Shown: positions 31,212 through 38,843 of the stretch, piece after piece
Numbering within the stretch: position 1 is the stretch's first letter
Layout: each line of letters starts with the position of its first letter
The notes under the pieces: model-generated
Told to the model about the DNA's origin: nothing
The model's database searches: none
The model's input: the letters and a program-made list of their open reading frames with translations, nothing else
Origin: DATGSL01 sp964645585
GTDB taxonomy: Bacteria > Verrucomicrobiota > Verrucomicrobiia > Opitutales > T3Sed10-336
Assembly: GCA_964645585.1 (NCBI GenBank)
Contig: CAZYAN010000038.1
Location: forward strand, 1 to 40,919
Direction: 5' to 3'
DNA length: 40,919 nucleotides
Made by a program: the position numbers and the translations under genes

Positions 31212-32336
31212 TCACCTCCCGAGCAGTTTCAGGAACTCGGCGTTGTTGGCGGTTTTGGAGAGGCGGGAGATCATGGTTTCCGCGGCTTCCTGTGGTTTCA
31301 GGGGCGCGAGGGCGCGGCGGAAAAAGTGAATTTTCTCGAGATCGTCCTCGTCAAGCAGGAGTTCTTCGCGGCGGGTGCCGGAGGAGGCGACGTTCATGGC
31401 GGGCCAGATACGGGCTTCGGCGACCTTGCGATCGAGAACCATTTCCATGTTCCCGGTGCCCTTGAACTCCTGGAAGATCAGGTCGTCCATGCGGCTGCCG
31501 GTTTCGATCAGCGCGGAGGCGATGATCGTCAGGCTGCCGGCTTCTTCGGTGTTGCGGGCGGCCGAGAAAAGCTGCCGCGGCTTTTCGAGCGCGCGGATGT
31601 CAAGACCGCCGGTCATCGTCCGGCCGCCGCCTTTGCCGGCGTTGTGGGCACGGGCGAGGCGGGTCAGCGAATCGAGCAGGATGACGACATCTTTACCGAC
31701 CTCAACTTGGCGCTTGGCGCGTTCGATCGCGAAATCGGCCACCTGGATGTGGTGTTTGATCGGCTCATCATTAGACGAGGCGTAAAGCTCGGCAGGGACG
31801 GTGCGGCGGATATCGGTCACCTCTTCCGGGCGTTCGTCGATGAGAACCATCATGACGTGACATTCCGGGTGGTTTTCGAGGACGCCGAGCGCGATGTCGC
31901 ACAGCAAGGTCGTTTTTCCGGTGCGCGGCGGGGCGACGATCAAGCCGCGCTGGCCTTTGCCGATCGGGGAAAAGAGGTCCATGACGCGGACGGTCATTTT
32001 GCCGTCCTTGGTCTCGAGCCGAAGCTTCTCGTCGGGGGTGATGGTGGTCAGCGAGGTAAAATCGGGAACGCGGCGCCGTTCTTCGGGGGCCATTCCGTCT
32101 GAACTTTCGATGAAGCGGACGGTGGAGCCTTGGCGGCGCGGGTCCTGCACCGCGGTCGCTTTGATGTAACTGCCGCGCCGGAGTTTGAACCGGCGGACGA
32201 GCTCTTTCGGGACAAAAGGATCCGTCGGGCGCGTTTTGCCGTGACGGGCGGGATCGAGCAGTTGGCCTGACCGATTGGCGTGAATTTCGAGCACGCCTTC
32301 GACCGGAACCTCATTCTGGGTGTTCGTTTTTTCCAT
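31212..32336 (-). CDS. rho: Transcription termination factor Rho, short form with degenerate primary RNA-binding motif
   Basis: 374 residues; E. coli Rho has 419. There is no separate N-terminal helical domain. The cold-shock-like RNA-binding domain covers about residues 11-80, but where E. coli has DGFGFLR this protein has NRSGQLLD, so the stacking aromatics are missing. The ATPase core is intact: Walker A PPRTGKTT (136-143), LIDERPEEVTDIRR (165-178), Walker B VVILLDSLTRLARA (217-230), and the secondary-site loop GGGRTMTGG (236-244). It is a ring-shaped RNA-dependent helicase that ends transcription. The gene stands alone, divergent from acsA. Confidence 0.96.
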   Translation of the reverse strand: MEKTNTQNEVPVEGVLEIHANRSGQLLDPARHGKTRPTDPFVPKELVRRFKLRRGSYIKATAVQDPRRQGSTVRFIESSDGMAPEERRRVPDFTSLTTITPDEKLRLETKDGKMTVRVMDLFSPIGKGQRGLIVAPPRTGKTTLLCDIALGVLENHPECHVMMVLIDERPEEVTDIRRTVPAELYASSNDEPIKHHIQVADFAIERAKRQVEVGKDVVILLDSLTRLARAHNAGKGGGRTMTGGLDIRALEKPRQLFSAARNTEEAGSLTIIASALIETGSRMDDLIFQEFKGTGNMEMVLDRKVAEARIWPAMNVASSGTRREELLLDEDDLEKIHFFRRALAPLKPQEAAETMISRLSKTANNAEFLKLLGR

Positions 32337-32423
32337 ACAATAAGCGAAAAGCCTTGACCGGACGCGGGGCGGGAAGTGATTTACGGTGTTTCACCGCTTT
32401 AACTTCAACCTACCAAATCAGTC

Positions 32424-34373
<1,950 letters not shown>

Positions 34374-34377
34374 TTCT

Positions 34378-34410
34378 GGATTTTAGATTTTAGATTTTAG
34401 ATCTAAGATT
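34378..34410. repeat. T-rich interspersed repeat (ATTTTAGATTTT type) after acsA
   Basis: Four tandem units of about seven bases (ATTTTAG) end in AGATCTAAGATT. Same family as 4938-4967 and 20010-20047; starts just after the acsA stop codon. Confidence 0.6.
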
Positions 34411-34432
34411 GTCCTCTAATCCGCGTCGATCG

Positions 34433-34474
34433 GCGCAATTTGCGGTCAAGTGAGAATTTAACCGCAGATTGCGC
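34433..34474. repeat. Inverted-repeat element copy 1, GCGCAATTTGCGGT hairpin
   Basis: GCGCAATTTGCGGT (34433-34446) is complementary, with one mismatch, to ACCGCAGATTGCGC (34461-34474), leaving a 14-base loop. The copy continues to 34501 with CGCAGATGATCAGGGATGGG, which is nearly repeated at the end of copy 2. Confidence 0.7.
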
Positions 34475-34617
34475 TGATGGCCGCAGATGATCAGGGATGG
34501 GATCTGAATAGGCCCGTTCGTTTCTTTCGTTTTCTCTTAGGTTAAGCGCAAGTAAGCGTCATTAAGCGGTATCCAAAGAGTTTTGCATTTTGGATCGCGG
34601 ATTTTGGTTCCGGCAAT

Positions 34618-34700
34618 TATCTGCGTCAATCTGCGTAATTTGCGGTCAGAATCAGAGCAGGAGATTAACTGCGGATGGACGCGGATGATCAGGGATGGGC
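34618..34700. repeat. Inverted-repeat element copy 2, ATCTGCGTCAATCTGCG hairpin
   Basis: ATCTGCGTCAATCTGCGTAA (from about 34619) pairs imperfectly with ACTGCGGATGGACGCGGATG (to about 34687). The loop contains TTTGCGGTCA, shared with copy 1. The element ends with GATGATCAGGGATGGG, identical to the end of copy 1. Confidence 0.65.
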
Positions 34701-34750
34701 CTTTTCCCGAACCTCCGAAATTCCGAAACCCCGGTGCTTCTCGCGTGTCT

Positions 34751-34852
34751 GGGGTGAGGCAAACGGGGCGGTCGCGGCGGGCGGCCGGAGAAAGTCTGAG
34801 AGGGACGCAACGTTTTTGCTGGTTTCCGCTTGCCTGCCATCCGCCTCACTTC
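34751..34852 (+). ncRNA. Candidate structured leader RNA upstream of the pseudopilin cassette
   Basis: GGGGTGAGGC (34751-34760) pairs with GCCTCACTTC (34843-34852) over 10 bases including two G.T pairs, closing a region of about 80 bases. Inside are GGCAAAC (34758-34764), a GGTCG/CGGCC stem (about 34770-34785) and GGGACGCAA (34802-34810). GGCAAAC and GGGACGCAA in that order recall the conserved parts of the c-di-GMP-I (GEMM) riboswitch, but the expected hairpin between them and the tetraloop receptor were not seen. CCGCTTGCCT (34826-34835) is a second possible partner for AGGCAAACGG. The first pilin gene begins 125 bases downstream. Low confidence for any known class. Confidence 0.25.
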
Positions 34853-34976
34853 CACGCTTTTAACTAGACTCGCCGTTGCTCGTTTCGCAGAGTCGTTGTC
34901 TTTGTTGGCTGCTTGAGGGGCGAAATCGGCAGCCGCCAAGTGATAGACCTTTGCCAGACGAGCGGACAAAAAGAAT

Positions 34977-35603
34977 ATGGATCAACGACGAACGAGAGCG
35001 GAGAGCGACAAATGGGGCTTCACAATCATCGAGCTGCTGGTAGTCATCGCGATTATCGCGGTGCTGGCCGGTATTTTCTTTGGAGTCGCTGATAACGTTC
35101 GGACGAAGGCGCGAATTTCCCGAGCCGAAAGCGACCTGGCGCTCCTGGCGCAGTATTTGGAGCAGTATAAGGCGCAGTACGGCGAGTTCCCATTTGTTCA
35201 GCCGACCGAGTCTGACAGTCCCGCTACCACATCGAAGCGGGAGGGTGAAGATGGAACGGTTGCGCTCTACAACGCGCTAAACGGCCTTCGATCGATTGAT
35301 GGAAAGGATCTCGATCCGCGCCAGCGGGCGCTGATCGATCGAGGAAAGTTTCAGCACGAATTTTCTCCGTCATTGGATCCGCCAACGCCCGCGGACCCTG
35401 AGGTTGCACCCGTTGCTTTGCTCGATCCGTGGGGCCAGGCTTATCGCTATTACTACAAAAACCCTGCAAATCCGGACACATGGGAGAATCCTTCCTATGT
35501 TCTCTATTCGGTGGGGCCCGACGGGGCGCATTCGGCGCCGAATGTCAATGGGTATCCGGATCCGGCCCATCAGGACAACATCGACAACCTCTATGCGCGA
35601 TAA
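34977..35603 (+). CDS. Pseudopilin, GspG-like
   Basis: 208 residues. Prepilin leader MDQRRTRAESDKWG, then FTIIELLVVIAIIAVLAGIF, with Gly at -1 and Glu at +5. A long helix (SRAESDLALLAQYLEQYKAQ) leads to YGEFPF. The C-terminal half has LLDPWGQAYRYYYKNP, then YVLYSVGPDG and an end with DNIDNLYAR. The DPWG.PY.Y block and SxGxDG segment are those of major pseudopilins GspG/PulG, though the calcium loop is degenerate and there is an insertion of about 50 residues in the middle. It is probably processed by a prepilin peptidase and assembles in the periplasm as a short fibre. First gene of the cassette; next gene 41 bases away. Confidence 0.88.
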   Translation: MDQRRTRAESDKWGFTIIELLVVIAIIAVLAGIFFGVADNVRTKARISRAESDLALLAQYLEQYKAQYGEFPFVQPTESDSPATTSKREGEDGTVALYNALNGLRSIDGKDLDPRQRALIDRGKFQHEFSPSLDPPTPADPEVAPVALLDPWGQAYRYYYKNPANPDTWENPSYVLYSVGPDGAHSAPNVNGYPDPAHQDNIDNLYAR

Positions 35604-35644
35604 TGATCTGTTCGCGAAGAACCTTTAGCATTTGCTGACAACTA

Positions 35645-36355
35645 ATGAGAAAGATTACCAAAAATGAAATTCGCGCACGCGGATTCACCCTTGTCGAACT
35701 TCTTACCGTTATCGCCATCATCGGTGTATTGGCGGCAATTTTAATTCCCGTCGTGGGAAAGGTGAGGGAATCAGCAGGAGAGGCTGCGGGTCGCGCGCAG
35801 TTCAGCCAATGGGTCCAGGCGTTTGAGCTGTTTCGGCAGGAATACGGGTATTATCCGGTGTTTGCAACAGGCTCAAATCCGACGACCAATGATATCTTGG
35901 TGAACCAGGGCCCGAGTCCGACTGATGGCACGACCACCGGTCTTAACGGCAACCGCTTTTATGAGACTTTGACCGGCCGGCGAGTCAGCAACGGGCAGCG
36001 ATTGGAGTCTGTTGACGACGGGTACAAGGCTGGGAATACGAAATCGATTACCTTCTATACGTTTGGCGAGAACGAGATTGAGGACGACACCGCCCCGTTT
36101 GTTATTCGGGACACCCTCGGAAATTACGATATTGCTGTCCTCTTTGATCGAAATCAGGACGGCATCATCAAAGTCGGGGGAACCGACGCGGATTACACCG
36201 CCAGCTTGCCGAATGTGAAATCTGTCCGAACGGGGAAGGAATTCAGCGTTACTGTCGGAAACGGCGCTAATGATTTGATTCCCCAAGAAGGCGTTCGGGC
36301 CGGTGTCATTTTCTACTCCGCGGGACCGGGCAACCGGGTCCTGACGAGCTGGTAA
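35645..36355 (+). CDS. Pseudopilin, second GspG-like subunit
   Basis: 236 residues. Leader MRKITKNEIRARG then FTLVELLTVIAIIGVLAAIL, Gly at -1 and Glu at +5. The helix continues into AQFSQWVQAFELFRQEYGYYP, the usual transition to the globular domain in GspG-like proteins. The globular part has VLFDRNQDGIIKVGG, a possible calcium loop (DxNxDG), and ends VIFYSAGPGNRVLTSW. It differs enough from the preceding gene to be a separate subunit rather than a recent duplicate. The next gene follows after 37 bases with its own GGAG ribosome binding site. Confidence 0.85.
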   Translation: MRKITKNEIRARGFTLVELLTVIAIIGVLAAILIPVVGKVRESAGEAAGRAQFSQWVQAFELFRQEYGYYPVFATGSNPTTNDILVNQGPSPTDGTTTGLNGNRFYETLTGRRVSNGQRLESVDDGYKAGNTKSITFYTFGENEIEDDTAPFVIRDTLGNYDIAVLFDRNQDGIIKVGGTDADYTASLPNVKSVRTGKEFSVTVGNGANDLIPQEGVRAGVIFYSAGPGNRVLTSW

Positions 36356-36392
36356 GTCGCCCATTCGCTTTATTTTGGAGATACGTATAACC

Positions 36393-37142
36393 ATGCATTC
36401 GGTGCGCAACGGGAAACACGGTTTCACCATTTTGGAATTCCTGGTGGTGATCGCGATCATCACAGTGTTCCTCGGATTGCTTGGCGCCGTAATTGTCGGG
36501 GGCGGCGGCGCCGTGGCGGTGCAGGCTGGACAGCGGACTTTAACGACGATGATTTCCGGCGCGCGCTCGCAGGCGATGCTGAACCAGACGGATGCCCGCC
36601 TGATCATTCACTGCGATCCTCCGACCGTTGGCGATCTGAGTGATCCTAAGCGTGAAAAGTATCTTCGATACATGGCGATCGTGGTGAAAAGGGGCGACAG
36701 GTGGGAGCCGCTCAATGACGGCGTGTATCTGCCTGACGGTGTCTACGTGGTCCCGCCGAGACAATTGAACCAGGCAGCGGCGCTGCCTCCTTCCGATGTG
36801 ATTTCGAACAGCAATACCGACTGGCGCTGGGAACGGCGATCGATCGTTCCGCTGGATACGATGCAATACACGCCGCCGACAGCGAGCCAGCCAAACCCTC
36901 CTGCCAATGTTGGCGATCATTACATTTTTATCGAATTTGACGCTCGCGGGACGACGGACCCGCACACCGTAATCGGCAGCAACAGCGTTCCTCAACGGAT
37001 TGTGGTAGCGCCCGCGAAGATTGTGGGTGGCGTGCCGTCGTTTGAAGCACAAGGCGATGCGAATGCGCGGGGCGGAATGATTCGCCGCAATGGCAGCTTT
37101 ACGCTGGTCGATGATCCGGCGGGCTTCCCGGAGCTCCCGTAG
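36393..37142 (+). CDS. Pseudopilin, GspH-like (Verru_Chthon cassette protein D)
   Basis: 249 residues from the ATG at 36393, which has GGAG 12 bases upstream; a TTG start at 36375 would overlap that site. Leader MHSVRNGKHG then FTILEFLVVIAIITVFLGLL, Gly -1, Glu +5. Residues about 48-75 (QRTLTTMISGARSQAMLNQT, then DARLIIHCDP) follow the GspH/FimT pattern in which the helix is followed by AR..A...Q. and a beta strand. The order, size and neighbours fit the family known as Verru_Chthon cassette protein D. It would be a minor tip pseudopilin. The next gene starts 10 bases after the stop codon. Confidence 0.82.
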   Translation: MHSVRNGKHGFTILEFLVVIAIITVFLGLLGAVIVGGGGAVAVQAGQRTLTTMISGARSQAMLNQTDARLIIHCDPPTVGDLSDPKREKYLRYMAIVVKRGDRWEPLNDGVYLPDGVYVVPPRQLNQAAALPPSDVISNSNTDWRWERRSIVPLDTMQYTPPTASQPNPPANVGDHYIFIEFDARGTTDPHTVIGSNSVPQRIVVAPAKIVGGVPSFEAQGDANARGGMIRRNGSFTLVDDPAGFPELP

Positions 37143-37152
37143 CGGAAACACC

Positions 37153-37752
37153 ATGAGAACAATTTTTCAGAGACGAGCCCGGCAGAACGGGGGCAAGATG
37201 GCATTCTCGCTGGTCGAGGTCATCATTGCCATCGGCATTCTCGGAGTCAGCGTTCTGGCAATCGTGGCGTTCCTGGGAAGCATCACGCAAAGCACGACAA
37301 CGGTGATGACGACCAGCATCGCGTCACGGATCGCGAACAATATTCAGGCCGAGCTCGATCAAACCGATATTGATCAGCTTTATGGATTCCTACAGAACCC
37401 GAGTACCGACGAAATTGTCCTGGTGGCGACCGAGGATGGTGAGCGGGTGCGAGTTCGTGAGCCGGCGAGTATTGAAAACGTTACGAATCATCACATTACG
37501 GGCACTCCGCCCGGCATACCGGACGGCAACCGTTACTTTGAAATCACCGTGCGTTTGCTGGAGAACTCGTTCGACGTGAACCCAATCAGTGAGAGCGTCA
37601 TGCTGCCTGTTGCCGTTGAAGTCGTCTGGCCGCACCAGATCAAACGAGGACCGGCGGATCCAAACAACAATGGGGAGGCACCGTATGTTGACGCCAAGCC
37701 GGAGCAGCAATCGAGATATACGTTCAACACGGTTATTTTGCGCAAACAATGA
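37153..37752 (+). CDS. Pseudopilin, GspI-like (Verru_Chthon cassette protein B)
   Basis: 199 residues from the ATG at 37153; the longer frame from 37090 overlaps the previous gene. Leader MRTIFQRRARQNGGKMA, then FSLVEVIIAIGILGVSVLAI. The residue before the cut is Ala rather than Gly, and Glu is at +5. FSLVEVIIA.GI is the hallmark start of GspI/PulI pseudopilins and of Verru_Chthon cassette protein B. The protein continues with a Thr/Ser-rich helix (SITQSTTTVMTTSIASRIAN) and a compact domain. The last four bases overlap the next start (ATGA), so the two are coupled. Confidence 0.83.
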   Translation: MRTIFQRRARQNGGKMAFSLVEVIIAIGILGVSVLAIVAFLGSITQSTTTVMTTSIASRIANNIQAELDQTDIDQLYGFLQNPSTDEIVLVATEDGERVRVREPASIENVTNHHITGTPPGIPDGNRYFEITVRLLENSFDVNPISESVMLPVAVEVVWPHQIKRGPADPNNNGEAPYVDAKPEQQSRYTFNTVILRKQ

Positions 37753-38822
37753 TTTTTACTTCGCCTCAACAGCGGTCACCATCCCGGTTGCACAGCCGAC
37801 ACGGTTTCACCGTGATCGAGCTGCTGGTTGCCGCGACGGTGACAGCCATGCTGGCCGGGATTCTGCTGATCATGACCAATGGCGTCCTCAATGTCTGGAA
37901 TCGGACGTCGGGCCTTTTGGGAACGAATGCCCAGGCGGAGCTGATCTTTGATGTGCTGACGGATGATTTGCAGTCGGCAGTCCGCAGGAATGACGGTCGG
38001 GTCTGGCTTGCTGTCGAGATTCTCGAGGATCCGGTCGACATCATCAATCATCAATGGACGGACACATCCGTTTCGGGAAATATCAAGCCCGGAGGAACCA
38101 TTTCACGGAAGCGCGAAGATCCGTCCAATGCGAATATGCCGCTGGAAGAAACCCGTTACGGTCTCGGCGGGGCATGGCTGCGGTTTTTTACGGGCAGCAG
38201 CGGGGATGGCACACGGGCGGTGGCTTACCAGGTCGCGCGACGCCGGATCACTGGCGATCCGAAAGATCCGGGTAATCCAGCGCCGATCCGTTACATGCTG
38301 TATCGTTCGGAGTACAATGTGGCGGAGACCTTGGCGCGCGGTTTCGACCTCAATCCGACCGGGTTCTTTCCGACAGGTGTTGGGTACACGGGATCGGGGA
38401 ATAAGCTGATCGACCCGCCGAGTGCCGAAGTGATGGGTAATAACGTGATCGACTTCGGCATCCGGCTGTATGCCCGGCAGCTGCCGACGGGCGGTCTGCC
38501 TGGCGGGGCGACTTTACGGCCGATTTTTCCCGCCGATCCCTCGACAGATGAATGGGATAACGATGTGACCGGATATCTCGCGGTCGGCTTGGCCCAGGCG
38601 CCGGGTTACTCGGGGGGAACCAGAAGGGATGTGTATCCCGATGTTGTCGACGTCATGGTCAGAATCCTGACCGATGAGGGTGTGAAGCAGATCACTAACC
38701 TTGAAGACGGTTTTGTGCTGCCTCCATCCAGCATGACGTTCGAAGAAGCCTGGTGGGCGATCGCGGAAGAGCATTCACGGGTCTTCACGCGTCGAATCTT
38801 TCTTAACACGTCGCCTTACTGA
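37749..38822 (+). CDS. Pseudopilin, GspJ-like (Verru_Chthon cassette protein C)
   Basis: 357 residues starting in the ATGA overlap. Leader MIFTSPQQRSPSRLHSRHG then FTVIELLVAATVTAMLAGIL, Gly -1, Glu +5. The region LIFDVLTDDLQSAVRRNDGR resembles the GspJ segment (helix, then strand with DL..A). A long globular part includes LRFFTGSSGDGTRAVAYQVA and VDVMVRILTDEGVKQI near the end. The family matches Verru_Chthon cassette protein C in size and position. It is longer than typical GspJ (about 200), so the extra about 150 residues are a feature of this cassette. The next gene is 21 bases downstream. Confidence 0.82.
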   Translation: MIFTSPQQRSPSRLHSRHGFTVIELLVAATVTAMLAGILLIMTNGVLNVWNRTSGLLGTNAQAELIFDVLTDDLQSAVRRNDGRVWLAVEILEDPVDIINHQWTDTSVSGNIKPGGTISRKREDPSNANMPLEETRYGLGGAWLRFFTGSSGDGTRAVAYQVARRRITGDPKDPGNPAPIRYMLYRSEYNVAETLARGFDLNPTGFFPTGVGYTGSGNKLIDPPSAEVMGNNVIDFGIRLYARQLPTGGLPGGATLRPIFPADPSTDEWDNDVTGYLAVGLAQAPGYSGGTRRDVYPDVVDVMVRILTDEGVKQITNLEDGFVLPPSSMTFEEAWWAIAEEHSRVFTRRIFLNTSPY

Positions 38823-38843
38823 GCGACTCAGAGCTTTATTAAG

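Larger units (their letters stand above)
34374..34976. other. 603-base gene-free block before the pseudopilin cassette
   Basis: Holds, in order, a T-rich repeat (34378-34410), two copies of an inverted-repeat element (34433-34501 and 34618-34700) and a candidate structured leader (34751-34852). A further hairpin, GGCTGC with GCAGCC, lies at about 34907-34935. The 16-base sequence GATGATCAGGGATGGG occurs twice, ending at 34501 and at about 34699. No convincing gene was found on either strand. Confidence 0.65.

Noticed and set aside
32384..32396. CGGTG/CACCG hairpin before acsA as a regulatory site
   Set aside because: Only a five-base stem with a three-base loop; such hairpins are expected by chance in this composition.
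34378..34410. Possible CRISPR array or phase-variable tract
   Set aside because: The units are about 7 bases with no spacers, so it is not a CRISPR; it does not lie within a coding or promoter box that would make slippage obviously regulatory.
34583..34969. Two overlapping short frames, plus 34583-34867 and minus 34652-34969
   Set aside because: They run through the inverted-repeat copy 2 and the hairpin region, have no start signal or motif, and their composition is Arg/Pro-rich as in random GC-rich DNA.
34374..34976. tRNA or other stable RNA gene in the longest gap
   Set aside because: No cloverleaf-like set of arms with a GTTC-type T loop was found.
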